DNA of 64,000 bases from Acetobacterium fimetarium (GTDB lineage: Bacteria; Bacillota; Clostridia; Eubacteriales; Eubacteriaceae): the NCBI RefSeq assembly GCF_014284475.1, contig NZ_WJBC01000004.1:62001-126000 (forward strand). The letters are read 5' to 3'. The notes under the pieces are model-generated. The model did not search any database. It was not told the DNA's origin and saw nothing but the letters and a program-made list of their open reading frames with translations. Positions within the stretch are counted from its first letter, which is position 1. Each line of letters opens with the position of its first letter. Positions 51,220 to 59,890 of this stretch are shown here, in pieces. The position numbers were made by a program, and so were the translations under genes.

Positions 51220-52509
51220 TTATATGCTTCTTGATTCTTTTTCTATCAGTGAGCGGTTTTTTACAATTTCCAGAAATTCCTGATGATCGTCAATTTCCGT
51301 CAGCATCTTCTTAGCCCTGATCTGCTCCAGGCAGCGGGTTAGTTTTCCTTCCGTAAAATCATTGTTGGAACAGTTCTGATGATAGTATATTTCCCCCCGG
51401 AGATTTTCCAGCCCCAGGAGATTGTTGATATTGCCGTGTCCGAAAGGCAGATCCGAAATCAGAATGAAATCGCAGTCTGCCATCATGGCCAGATTTTCCT
51501 GCTGTTTTTCCTCGCTGATGGATGTAAACGGACTTTCCTCAACCATCGGAATGCCGAGAACATCACAGATCGTCCAGTCATCGCTGCCCTGGTTGACCAC
51601 TCCCGCCGTCACCTGATGCCCCAGGGCATCCAGCTCCTCGAGAATCTGAGAAGCTTTGTTTCCGCCGCAGATCACATGAATGCGCAGACTGCGATAGTCC
51701 TCGGTTTCTTTAATCACCCGCAGCGGAATGATTTCCGGTTTTCCAAACAGCTTGTTCTCCTGAACAAACATTTTCATCTCATAAACTTTTTTCAGGTTGT
51801 CTTCGGTGATCACGTCTTTCGGCGTTCCATCGGTCACCACCTGTCCGTCTTTCATCAGAATCAGACGGTTGCAGTAGCGGGAGGCCAGATTGATGTCGTG
51901 GAGTACCGCCACAACCGTCACCGATTTTTTCAGGTTGAGATCGCGGATCAGTTCCATCACTTCAATCTGATGGTGAATATCCAGCGCTGAGGTCGGCTCG
52001 TCCAGAAAAACGATGTCGGTATCCTGAGCAATGGCCCGGGCAATGATGACCCGCTGCTTTTCACCGCCGCTCAGATTTTTATAATAACGCTTTTTGAAAG
52101 ACAATGTTTTGGTCATCCGCATGGCTTCCGTGACAATGTCATAGTCGTTCTGACTTTCCTTGACTTTATAACTCAGATAGGGATTTCTGCCCATCAGTAC
52201 GATATCCTCAACGGTAAAATCGTAGTCGATATCGAAGGACTGCGGCACCACTGCCACCATCTGCGCCCGCTCCCGCTGGGAATAGTCGCGGTTGTTTTTC
52301 GCCTCAAGCACAATTTCTCCCGATTTTAACGGCAGCAGCCCGGAGAGGCATTTCAGCAGGGTCGATTTGCCGGTTCCATTCGGGCCGATCAGCCCCACAA
52401 ATTCGCCCTGGCAAATCGTCGCAGAAAAGCCCTGCAGCACGTTTCTTTCACCATAGGCGGCCACAACATCCTCAAACTTCAGCATGATTTTCGGCATTAA
52501 ACGCTGCAT
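51220..52509 (-). CDS. btuD: Corrinoid ABC transporter ATPase with a C-terminal extension
   Basis: FecE/BtuD-like ATPase of a corrinoid (or related chelate) importer. It is 429 residues against about 250-260 for typical members. Residues 1-260 are a complete ATPase: Walker A LIGPNGTGKSTLLKCL, signature NLSGGEKQRVIIARA, Walker B IVFLDEPTSALD, H-loop VAVLHDINLASRYCN. Residues about 265-429 form an extra globular domain (IHVICGGNKASQILEELDALGHQV ... FILISDLPFGHGNINNLL). It starts one nucleotide after the permease stop. Specificity is inferred from the riboswitch and operon; a siderophore transporter is the alternative. Confidence 0.85.
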   Translation of the reverse strand: MQRLMPKIMLKFEDVVAAYGERNVLQGFSATICQGEFVGLIGPNGTGKSTLLKCLSGLLPLKSGEIVLEAKNNRDYSQRERAQMVAVVPQSFDIDYDFTVEDIVLMGRNPYLSYKVKESQNDYDIVTEAMRMTKTLSFKKRYYKNLSGGEKQRVIIARAIAQDTDIVFLDEPTSALDIHHQIEVMELIRDLNLKKSVTVVAVLHDINLASRYCNRLILMKDGQVVTDGTPKDVITEDNLKKVYEMKMFVQENKLFGKPEIIPLRVIKETEDYRSLRIHVICGGNKASQILEELDALGHQVTAGVVNQGSDDWTICDVLGIPMVEESPFTSISEEKQQENLAMMADCDFILISDLPFGHGNINNLLGLENLRGEIYYHQNCSNNDFTEGKLTRCLEQIRAKKMLTEIDDHQEFLEIVKNRSLIEKESRSI

Positions 52510-52510
52510 T

Positions 52511-53542
52511 TTACATCCCCCCTTTCTTTCTTCTTCGCAGCAGAAAAACGAAAAAAGGTCCGCCGAAAGCTGCCGTGATAATTCCCACCGGAATTTCCTG
52601 GCCGGTGACCGTTCTGGCCAGCGTATCGCACAAAATCAGGAAGGCACCGCCAAACAGCAGCGAAAACGGCACCAGCACGCGATGTTTCGGACCGGTAACC
52701 ATTCTGACAATATGGGGAATAATCAGTCCGACGAAACCGATGATCCCGGTAACCGACACCACCGCCGCCGTAATGATCGATGACGAGATCAATACCTTCT
52801 TCTTCAAACGCTCGGTATCCACCCCCAGCTGGGTTGCCGTATCTTCTCCCAGCAGCATGATATCCAGTTCCCGCACCGAAGTCAGCAGAATCACACAGCC
52901 CAGCAGCACATAAGGCAGTACGGCAATCACCTGAACCCAGCCCAGGCCATTCAGGCTTCCCATGGTCCAGAACATGATCTTCGCGATGTCTTCCTGGTTG
53001 AAAATCATCAGCAGTGAGATGATCGCGCTCAATGTCTGCCCAATGGCGATGCCGCTGAGCAGCAGGGTTGCCACCGGCACCTTGCGGCCCACCTTTGAGA
53101 TATTGTAGACAATCAGGATGGTGGCAAAAGAACCGATAAAGGCCAGCACCGCGGTGCCGCTGAGTCCCAGAAAACCGCCGGAAAAATTCAGGACAATGCC
53201 GATGGAGGCTCCCAGCGCCGCTCCGGACGATACCCCCAGCAGGTAAGGATCCGCCATCGGATTTTTGAAAATCCCCTGATACGCAGCACCGCAGAGCGCC
53301 AAAGCCCCGCCGGTGATAAAGGCCAGGATAATTCTCGGCAACCGGACATTCCAGATGATGGCAACGGCCCCGGCGCTGATGTTTTCCATGCCCAGATCAA
53401 TGTGAAAAAGCTGATTGAGCAGAATTTTATTGGCATCCAGAAAAGAGATGGACGCCACCCCCAACAGGGTGCATAGATAGATAATGATGATGCAGCTGAT
53501 AATCGATATCAGCATGCCGTATTTTTTAAACCTGCTTTTCAT
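52511..53542 (-). CDS. btuC: Corrinoid ABC transporter permease (FecCD/BtuC family)
   Basis: Multi-pass permease (about ten helices). It is 343 residues from the ATG at 53542 with a GGGAGTGG site; an in-frame ATG at 53563 is also possible. Family motifs: RLPRIILAFITGGALALCGAAYQGIFKNPMADPYLLGVSSGAALGA near the N-terminus (the substrate-gate region) and IIGFVGLIIPHIVRM in the cytoplasmic coupling loop. It is separated from btuF by palindromic element K. Confidence 0.9.
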   Translation of the reverse strand: MKSRFKKYGMLISIISCIIIIYLCTLLGVASISFLDANKILLNQLFHIDLGMENISAGAVAIIWNVRLPRIILAFITGGALALCGAAYQGIFKNPMADPYLLGVSSGAALGASIGIVLNFSGGFLGLSGTAVLAFIGSFATILIVYNISKVGRKVPVATLLLSGIAIGQTLSAIISLLMIFNQEDIAKIMFWTMGSLNGLGWVQVIAVLPYVLLGCVILLTSVRELDIMLLGEDTATQLGVDTERLKKKVLISSSIITAAVVSVTGIIGFVGLIIPHIVRMVTGPKHRVLVPFSLLFGGAFLILCDTLARTVTGQEIPVGIITAAFGGPFFVFLLRRRKKGGM

Positions 53543-53632
53543 TGCCACTCCCATTGTTCTCATTTTTGCTGTTCACACCTGAATTGTCTCTTTGCTTCTG
53601 AGAAAACTCAGAGGCGAACAGCATTCGCCTCT

Positions 53633-53797
53633 CAGGCTGTCAACAAACCCGTACCGACCAATTGTTAATCAGTTGTTTGCTTGCAATTCGTACAGGCTAT
53701 CGCCTGTTCGCCTTGATGCAAAGAGCCTGCCCCTTAGGGTGCAACACGATGTAACAATTGTCGGTACTGCGTTAGTACTTTGTCTACAGCCTTCGTC
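53633..53797 (-). repeat. Palindromic intergenic element, copy K (subtype 2)
   Basis: Between btuF and btuC. Terminal AGGCTGT / ACAGCCT inverted repeat. Arms CCCGTACCGACCAATTGTTA and TGTAACAATTGTCGGTAC. Central TACAGGCTATCGCCTGTTCGCC, which reads GGCGAACAGGCGATAGCCTG on the other strand and so matches the subtype 1 core. Confidence 0.87.
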
Positions 53798-53806
53798 TCT
53801 GTCATT

Positions 53807-54757
53807 TTATTTACTGAATACTTCCGGATAAATGCCCGCTGCAATCAACGCCATTCCGTCGATGATGCGGGGACCCGGCCGCTGAATCATGTCGCTTTCC
53901 GGGGTCAGATAATCAAAATAGACCACTTTGTCATTGGCAATGGCATTGATCTTATCAAAACCGGCGGTTGCTTTGATTACATCTGGTTTGGTGTAAAGCG
54001 AAACGTAAACATCCGGATTATCAGCGATGATTTCTTCCGTGCTCAACTGCGCCCACTGACTTGAAGCATCAGCAGCGATGTTCTTGGCGTTCAGCTCGGT
54101 CAGCATCGAATCCAGCATCGAACCCGGACCGGCTGTGTAGAATTTTCCGATATCGATAAAGACCGATTTCTGATCCTTCACGGTCGCTGCCTTGTCAATC
54201 AGTTCCTGGCGCTGCTTCTGCATGCCTTCGACAACTTCTTTGGCCTTGTCATTGGCATTGGCAATCTGCCCGGCCATGACGATATTGTTCATGACCCCAT
54301 CAATGCTCGTGGGGTTGACCACAATTATCTTCGTGCCGATGGCTTTCAGCTGCTGTGCCATTTCATCCGAGACAAAATCCGAGGACATCACGATATCCGG
54401 TGCCAGCTCGATGATTTTTTCAAGATTCGGAGTTTTGAAAGTTCCGATGCTGGTGACCGCCGATGCTTCTGCCGGATAATCACAGTAATCGGTCCGACCG
54501 ACCAGTTTGCTTCCCGCGCCAATCACAAAGATTATTTCAGTGTCAGATGGCGACAGCGAGACGATCTTCTGCGGTTCCTTATCAATGGTGACCGCCGTGC
54601 CGGAATCATCCGTGATGGTCAGCGGGTAGGTGGTGGCGCCGCTTTTGGTATCCACACCCGACGCCGTCTTGGTTGCGCCTGACTGCTGACAGCCGGAAAA
54701 AGGCATTACTAAAGCAATAACAATCAAAACCGCCAGAATACTTTTCATTCTTTTCAT
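53807..54757 (-). CDS. btuF: Corrinoid ABC transporter substrate-binding lipoprotein
   Basis: Class III (helical-backbone) periplasmic-binding-type protein tethered as a lipoprotein. It is 316 residues. The signal peptide ends in FSGC (Cys23 lipidated). The core starts YPLTITDDSGTAVTIDKEPQKIVSLSPSDTEIIF, the classic BtuF/FepB pattern. It is first in the operon behind a cobalamin riboswitch and followed by btuC and btuD, so corrinoid is the likely ligand. A GAGGAAA site precedes the ATG. Confidence 0.88.
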   Translation of the reverse strand: MKRMKSILAVLIVIALVMPFSGCQQSGATKTASGVDTKSGATTYPLTITDDSGTAVTIDKEPQKIVSLSPSDTEIIFVIGAGSKLVGRTDYCDYPAEASAVTSIGTFKTPNLEKIIELAPDIVMSSDFVSDEMAQQLKAIGTKIIVVNPTSIDGVMNNIVMAGQIANANDKAKEVVEGMQKQRQELIDKAATVKDQKSVFIDIGKFYTAGPGSMLDSMLTELNAKNIAADASSQWAQLSTEEIIADNPDVYVSLYTKPDVIKATAGFDKINAIANDKVVYFDYLTPESDMIQRPGPRIIDGMALIAAGIYPEVFSK

Positions 54758-54816
54758 TTTCTTTTTCCTCTTTTCATTGATAGACTAACTGTACCGGTTA
54801 CAGGCTCGCTTTTTTT

Positions 54817-54853
54817 TGCCAAAAATAAATCCAGCTTCCTGAGGAGGCTGGAT
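54817..54853 (-). terminator. Expression-platform terminator of the btuF leader
   Basis: Minus strand ATCCAGC - CTCCTCAGGAA - GCTGGAT followed by TTATTTTT, between the riboswitch and btuF. Confidence 0.8.
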
Positions 54854-54889
54854 ATTAAACAAAAGGTCTAATCCTGTTCTTCCCACCGA

Positions 54890-55045
54890 AGAAATACAAT
54901 GATCAATGAGTTTCCTGACTTTTGCTTCATCCGCCATTCTTCCTTCCGATCTTCTGATCGTGGTTTGCAAGAATCTTGTCAGCAATTACAGTAGCGGGGG
55001 CTGTAGGGGACTTCCACCCCTTTCCTCATTACTTTACTATTATAT
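54890..55045 (-). promoter_or_regulatory. Cobalamin riboswitch upstream of the btuF-cbiT operon
   Basis: Minus strand: GGGTGGAAGTCCCCTACAG, CCCGCTACTGTAATTGCTGA, ACCACGATC, GAAGGAAGAATGGCGG and the box AAAGTCAGGAAACTCATTG. Consensus cobalamin riboswitch elements in order. Sequence unlike the hemA/cbiN pair. Confidence 0.92.
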
Positions 55046-55052
55046 TATTCGC

Positions 55053-55081
55053 AGTGTACCATAAATCAAAATATATTTCAA
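55053..55081 (-). promoter_or_regulatory. Likely promoter of the btuF leader
   Basis: Minus strand TTGAAA (55076-55081), 17-nt spacer, TACACT (55053-55058), just upstream of the riboswitch. A TATAAT slightly downstream is an alternative -10. Confidence 0.5.
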
Positions 55082-55108
55082 TTGATTTATATTGCGTCTG
55101 TCCGGCAT

Positions 55109-55885
55109 CTATGCTTTCATCCTCAGACTTTTCAGCACCGCTGCTGCAAACGCCGCGGGCTCCTGCTGTCGCCAGGCTTCGTTGGCCACGACCTCATAGG
55201 AAATGGTTTCGATCGTCGGTACCGTCAGAATTTCGGCCATCACCTCATCGAGCGGAATGTTTCCCTCCCGCGGAATCCAGTGGCGGTCCTGTTTAAAATC
55301 ATTATCCGACAGATGCAGAGCCTTGATCCGCTGCTTGTACTTCTTTAAAATCCGGCCGCTGTTCTGTTCCTCCAGAAAATCATGGGAGCTATCGTAGCAC
55401 ATGCCGAAACGCGGGGTATCGATTTCTCCCAGCAGGTAATCCAGCAGATGTTGTCGAGAGACATTTTCGACGGCCAGATCGACGCCGTATTTTTCGGCGG
55501 TATCGGCCAGTTCCGAGAAGAAGGCCTTGCCCTTGTCCAGATCCGGTTCGAATTCGTCCAGGTCATTGGTGTGCATCACCATCACCGGAATGTCGAACCG
55601 CCGGCAGTCGCGGATGTAATCCCTGAACACTTCCAACTTCGGCTGAATTTCCAGCCGGGAGGCGGTCCAGATATCGCTGTAGCCGATAAAGGGGGCATGA
55701 ATATTGGTGATTCCCAGTCCGCTTTTTCTGACGATCTCGGGGAAATCTTCCTTCTTCAAAGCCCAGGGCTCCAGTTCATCCTCCCATGAAATCATCGCTT
55801 CGTCAAAACCGGCGTCGGCAATCACCCTGATGCGTTCCGCAAACTTCATAAAATAACCGAACCAGGAAAACATGCTGTATTTCAT
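55109..55885 (-). CDS. TIM-barrel sugar phosphate isomerase/epimerase
   Basis: Xylose-isomerase-like TIM barrel (AP endonuclease 2 superfamily). It is 258 residues from the ATG at 55885, with an AAGGA site 10 nt upstream; an in-frame GTG at 55894 is too close to that site. Metal-site segments are visible: NIHAPFIGYSD, MVMHTNDLDEF, LAVENVSRQHLLDYLL (Glu), GMCYDSSHDFLE (Asp/His) and LHLSDNDFKQDRHWIPREG (Asp/His). The exact substrate is unknown. It is the last gene of the mtnP operon, 26 nt after a glycosyltransferase gene. Confidence 0.82.
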   Translation of the reverse strand: MKYSMFSWFGYFMKFAERIRVIADAGFDEAMISWEDELEPWALKKEDFPEIVRKSGLGITNIHAPFIGYSDIWTASRLEIQPKLEVFRDYIRDCRRFDIPVMVMHTNDLDEFEPDLDKGKAFFSELADTAEKYGVDLAVENVSRQHLLDYLLGEIDTPRFGMCYDSSHDFLEEQNSGRILKKYKQRIKALHLSDNDFKQDRHWIPREGNIPLDEVMAEILTVPTIETISYEVVANEAWRQQEPAAFAAAVLKSLRMKA

Positions 55886-55911
55886 AAACTTCACTTCCTT
55901 GTTTACTGTAT

Positions 55912-56880
55912 TTATTCACTCATCGTTTCTACCGATTCGATGGTGTATTTCTGTTTGCTGAAGACCAGATCGATCAGCATCGACAGGTATTTGATCACCA
56001 CCGCCAGGATTGCGAAGACGCCGAAGAATCCGAACACGATCACCATCATCGTCGAAGTGTAACCCGAAATGACCTGATCCGTAAAGAAGCAGGCCAGAGT
56101 GTAAATGCCGATGCCCAGGGTCGCCACCATCATAAAAACCGCCGCCAGCAGCGAGGCCCGGTAGGCCACATTGGTGTACAGAATCAGCGAGTCCGCCGCC
56201 ATTTCCTTGCGCTGATGCCGGGTCTCCTTGTCATACTCTCTGGTACTGGACAGATCGTTGTCGTATTCAATGGTGTCGATTTTCAGTCCGCAGTTGGCAT
56301 AAACCGCTTTCCGATAGGGAATGGTTTTGCTCATTGAATGGACTCGGTTGATCGCCCGCCTCGACAGCACCCGGAAATTTTCCGTTCGCAGTGGATGAGG
56401 ACTGTGGGAATAACGGTTGAACACGGTATAGAACAGCTTGGAAGTTTTGCGTCCGCATTTTTGGGGAGCAGCGTTGACGATATCGAAGCCAGTCAGCGAC
56501 CGGTGATAGACCGCCATGATCAGACTGAGGTCATAATCCGTTGCCATCTTGTCAAATTCAAAGACAAAATCGCCGATCGAGATATCGATTCCCGCATTCA
56601 TCGAAAGCTCCACGCCCTGATAAAAACTCATGTTGACCACATTGATCACCGTTCCCGTGATGGTTTTGGCCGTCTCCCGGATGGCCTCAATGCTGCCGTC
56701 GTCCGATGCGTCGTTCACACAGATGATCTGGTAGTGATCAAAATTCTCGCTTAAAACCGCATTGATTTTGAGCAGAAAATCCCGAACCCGCTGAGCATCA
56801 TTGTAAACATAGATGACCGCCGAGACAAAGTTTTTTTCTTTTTCTTTTATTTCAATGGTATTCTTTTGCGCTTCAGTCAT
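55912..56880 (-). CDS. Family 2 glycosyltransferase with C-terminal membrane anchors
   Basis: GT-A-fold transferase of the GtrB/DPM1 type that normally loads a sugar onto undecaprenyl phosphate. It is 322 residues from the ATG at 56880, which overlaps the oxidoreductase stop by 8 nt. SAVIYVYNDAQRVRDFL and CVNDASDDGS (usually VDDGSxD) form the nucleotide site. The expected DxD aspartates appear as FEFDKMATDYD. Two membrane helices (about 230-255 and 265-290) follow. The catalytic centre is somewhat divergent, so activity is not certain. Confidence 0.82.
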   Translation of the reverse strand: MTEAQKNTIEIKEKEKNFVSAVIYVYNDAQRVRDFLLKINAVLSENFDHYQIICVNDASDDGSIEAIRETAKTITGTVINVVNMSFYQGVELSMNAGIDISIGDFVFEFDKMATDYDLSLIMAVYHRSLTGFDIVNAAPQKCGRKTSKLFYTVFNRYSHSPHPLRTENFRVLSRRAINRVHSMSKTIPYRKAVYANCGLKIDTIEYDNDLSSTREYDKETRHQRKEMAADSLILYTNVAYRASLLAAVFMMVATLGIGIYTLACFFTDQVISGYTSTMMVIVFGFFGVFAILAVVIKYLSMLIDLVFSKQKYTIESVETMSE

Positions 56881-57997
56881 TTCGCAACACCTCATCTAAA
56901 TCATAAACTGTATTGATCTTCCCCGATAAAACGGAAACAAAGGTCGGCTTTTCGCTGGCCTTTCGGATCACCGTCGGCCGGGAATCGTCCACTTCCGACG
57001 CCTTGAGTATCGGCTTCATCGAAAACAGCGAACCGGTGTAGCTAAAACCGTAGGCTTCTTTCAGATACTTTCTTGCCATACTCGACATGTAAGGCCAGGC
57101 CGATTCCGGCTGCGCCGGACAATCGTTGCAGTTGCCCAGCTGTTGCGGCGTGCAGTAACCGCCACTTCGCGCCTGGCAATGGAAAGCCGGCAGGCTCTCA
57201 AAAGAAGACACATGCGGCGTAAACGTCACCGATGTCAGCGAATGGCTGCCGGTTTTTCCGAACGGCATGATCGAAAAAAACGGGCCGTCCATCACGGTAA
57301 TCCCCACATCGAGCAGCTGTTCTTTCGCCTCGCAGAGAATGATCTCGCAGAGCTCGTACTTTATTTTAAACGCCTCAAAACCGGCCAGATCAAGAATCTG
57401 GTTGGTTGATCCGTAGGTGGCATTGAGCAGAAAGCCGGTTTCCACCCGTTCGCCATTTTCAAGCAGAATCTCATAGACATCGCGCTGTCTGACAATATCC
57501 CGGATGCGAACGCCGTAGCGGATCTCGACATTGTCAAGCTTCTCAATCGCGTCCATAAAAAACTGCCCCAGAATGGCAGCGTCATAGGTGTATTCCTTGG
57601 TCAGAAAGGCGCCGTCGCACATGCCCTTTTTGAAATACTTTTCCGGAACCACTTCTTCACAGGGAATTTCCGCTGCCCGGCAGAACTGGACGAACTGTTC
57701 CCGATTGGTCCAGCTGAAGCTGCCGCTGGTCGCATAAACCTGCTCAAATTCGCTGTGAATGCAGAAGTCGTAATCCCTGATAAAGCGGTTGAAATAATGG
57801 GCCGATTTAATCGCCGTCGCATAGGACCGCGGATAATGGTAACCCATATGGACCCGCGCCTGATTGATATAGGTCGCCCGTTTAAACGGCGCCGCTTCCC
57901 ATTCCAGCACCAAAACCCGTTCTCCACGCTCGCCGCAGGCTTTCGCCGCATAGAGACCGTAGAGGCCGGCTCCGATAATGATTTTGTCCCAGGCCAT
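56873..57997 (-). CDS. FAD-dependent oxidoreductase (DAO family)
   Basis: A 374-residue flavoprotein. The N-terminal dinucleotide motif is IIIGAGLYGLYAAKACGERGERVLVLE, followed by NQARVHMGYHYPRSYATAIKSAHYFNRF. This pattern is seen in oxidoreductases of surface-polysaccharide gene clusters. A small cysteine cluster (YCTPQQLGNCNDCPAQ, near residue 285) is of unknown purpose. The ATG at 57997 overlaps the sense of the preceding stop (TAAGATG). Substrate unknown; a sugar or amino-sugar intermediate is an inference from the neighbouring DegT and GT2 genes. Confidence 0.78.
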   Translation of the reverse strand: MAWDKIIIGAGLYGLYAAKACGERGERVLVLEWEAAPFKRATYINQARVHMGYHYPRSYATAIKSAHYFNRFIRDYDFCIHSEFEQVYATSGSFSWTNREQFVQFCRAAEIPCEEVVPEKYFKKGMCDGAFLTKEYTYDAAILGQFFMDAIEKLDNVEIRYGVRIRDIVRQRDVYEILLENGERVETGFLLNATYGSTNQILDLAGFEAFKIKYELCEIILCEAKEQLLDVGITVMDGPFFSIMPFGKTGSHSLTSVTFTPHVSSFESLPAFHCQARSGGYCTPQQLGNCNDCPAQPESAWPYMSSMARKYLKEAYGFSYTGSLFSMKPILKASEVDDSRPTVIRKASEKPTFVSVLSGKINTVYDLDEVLRND

Positions 57998-57998
57998 C

Positions 57999-59111
57999 TT
58001 ATTGCTCCAGCGCCTTTGGCACAAAGGCATTGATCGCGTCGATGACTGTATCCATCTCCGCTTGCGTCATGCCGTAGAACAATGGCAGCGAGAGCACCTC
58101 GTTGGCCACCCTTTCGGTGATCGGCAGGCTGCCCTTTTTAACATTCAGATAGGCATAGGCCTCGGACAGATGCGGCGGTATCGGATAATGAATGATGCTG
58201 CCGATGCCCTGCTCTTCCAGATAATCCTTGAATTCATCCCGGTAGGGTGTCATGACGACAAACTGATGCCAGACGGCTTTCGAATCCTTTCGGCATTTCG
58301 GCAGCTGGATCACCGGATTCTTGATGCCGGCCAGATAGGTATTGCAGACCCGGCGGCGGTCTTCATTCAAGGCATCCAGATACTTTAGCTTGACATTGAG
58401 CATCCCCGCCTGAAATTCGTCCAGCCGCGAGTTGGTTCCCACCACTTTGTTGTAGTAGCGTTTTTCGCTGCCATAGAAACGGTACATCCGAAACGCTTTG
58501 TAAAGCGCTTCGGTATTGACGGTCACGCCGCCGCCGTCGCCGAAGGCGCCGAGATTTTTGGACGGATAAAAGCTGAAACAGCCGATATCGCCGAAAGAAC
58601 CGGTTGCCTGTCCTTTAAAGGTGGCACCATGGCTTTGGGCACAGTCCTCCACCAGGTAGAGGTTGTGTTTTCTGGTGATGTCCACGATCTTGTCCATTTC
58701 GCAGCATTCGCCGTAAAGATGCACAACCAGGACCGCTTTCGTTTTGGCGGTGATTTTTTCTTCGATTTTGTCCGCATCGATGGAATGATACTCATCCGGT
58801 TCAACAAAGACCGGAGTCGCACCGTTGATGGTGATTCCCATCACACTGGCGATGTAGGTATTGGCCTGAACGATGACTTCGTCCCCGGGGCCAACGCCTA
58901 AAATCCGGAAGGAAAGCCACAGCGCATCCAGACCGTTGCCCAGTCCCACGCAGTATTTTGTTCCGATATATTTTGCGAAGTCCTGCTCGAATGTTTCCAC
59001 TTCATTCCCCAGCACATAGTTGCCGCTTCGCATAATTTCCAGCGCTTTTTTTTCGTATTCATCCTGATGTTCTTCGTAATGTCTCAATAAGTTATTTGCA
59101 GGTACCTTCAT
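57999..59111 (-). CDS. DegT/DnrJ/EryC1/StrS-family sugar aminotransferase
   Basis: PLP enzyme that aminates keto sugars, usually as nucleotide derivatives. It is 370 residues from the ATG at 59111 with a GGTGGAG site. Family landmarks: GTKYCVGLGNGLDALWLSFRIL, VIVQANTYIASVMGI, EDCAQSHGATFKG, the PLP lysine in FSFYPSKNLGAFGDGG, and HYPIPPHLSEAY near the C-terminus. It resembles the FdtB/QdtB (3-amino sugar) branch. No nucleotidyltransferase or dehydratase partner is present in this operon. 41 nt after the first GT2 gene. Confidence 0.9.
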   Translation of the reverse strand: MKVPANNLLRHYEEHQDEYEKKALEIMRSGNYVLGNEVETFEQDFAKYIGTKYCVGLGNGLDALWLSFRILGVGPGDEVIVQANTYIASVMGITINGATPVFVEPDEYHSIDADKIEEKITAKTKAVLVVHLYGECCEMDKIVDITRKHNLYLVEDCAQSHGATFKGQATGSFGDIGCFSFYPSKNLGAFGDGGGVTVNTEALYKAFRMYRFYGSEKRYYNKVVGTNSRLDEFQAGMLNVKLKYLDALNEDRRRVCNTYLAGIKNPVIQLPKCRKDSKAVWHQFVVMTPYRDEFKDYLEEQGIGSIIHYPIPPHLSEAYAYLNVKKGSLPITERVANEVLSLPLFYGMTQAEMDTVIDAINAFVPKALEQ

Positions 59112-59152
59112 CCTCGTCTCCACCTCTGTCAATATTTAAATAATCGCGTATT

Positions 59153-59890
59153 CTATACTCTGGAAGCCTTGCGGTCTTCCCTGATAAATTCTGATTTCAA
59201 AAACTGAATTTGCCGGAGATAGGATACCACAGTTTTTATAACTTTTACTTTAGTATCGTAATCATCCTGCCAGATCACCGGGATGTCGTGGACTTCAAGA
59301 CCCATCCGCTCCGCCCGCAGCAGCAGCTCAACGGTATAAAACCAGCCATTGTCCTGGCTGGAAGCCGCAATCAGTTTCTCGATGGTTTCTTTCCGGTAGA
59401 AATCAAACCCACAGAGCGCATCGGTGAATTTGTTCCCGAACACAATGTGCAGCAGGGTGTTCAGCCCCTGCGAGGTAAACTCCCGGGACGGCTTGCGCCC
59501 GATGACCGTGGAATCCTTCATCAACCGGGAACCCTTGATGACCTGCACCTCGGGCTGGTTTTCAAAAATCTCCTTCACCTCTCTGAGATGATCGATTTTT
59601 GTGGACAAATCGATGTCCATATAACCGACGATATCGCAGTCATTATCGGCAATGCCGGTTCTCAAGGCCACACCAACACCACGTTGTGCCGTTTTCAGAT
59701 AGCGCACCTCTTCGTGTTTCGCGCAGAGGCGCCGGCTGATTTCTTCCGTTGCATCGGTCGATCCATTATCGATGATGGTCAGCTGATACTCAAACAGTTT
59801 GTTCTTCTTCAGGAAAACCAGGGTTTTCAGAATCCCTTTTTCCAGTCGCCGTTCTTCATCCAGAACGGGAAATAATATATTTACTTTCAT
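59153..59890 (-). CDS. Family 2 glycosyltransferase, DPM1/ALG5-like
   Basis: A 245-residue soluble GT-A glycosyltransferase. NILFPVLDEERRLEKGI, TIIDNGSTDATEE (nucleotide-binding), the DxD-type motif YMDIDLST and the acceptor-side segment GSRLMKDSTVIGRKPSRE are intact. This pattern is that of polyprenyl-phosphate glycosyltransferases. Its ATG overlaps the mtnA stop by 4 nt, so it is translationally coupled to a methylthioribose-1-phosphate isomerase, an unusual pairing. Confidence 0.87.
   Translation of the reverse strand: MKVNILFPVLDEERRLEKGILKTLVFLKKNKLFEYQLTIIDNGSTDATEEISRRLCAKHEEVRYLKTAQRGVGVALRTGIADNDCDIVGYMDIDLSTKIDHLREVKEIFENQPEVQVIKGSRLMKDSTVIGRKPSREFTSQGLNTLLHIVFGNKFTDALCGFDFYRKETIEKLIAASSQDNGWFYTVELLLRAERMGLEVHDIPVIWQDDYDTKVKVIKTVVSYLRQIQFLKSEFIREDRKASRV

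Noticed and set aside
54785-54985. A 66-codon frame over the btuF leader
   Set aside because: It lies entirely within the cobalamin riboswitch and its terminator; the conserved RNA elements explain the sequence.
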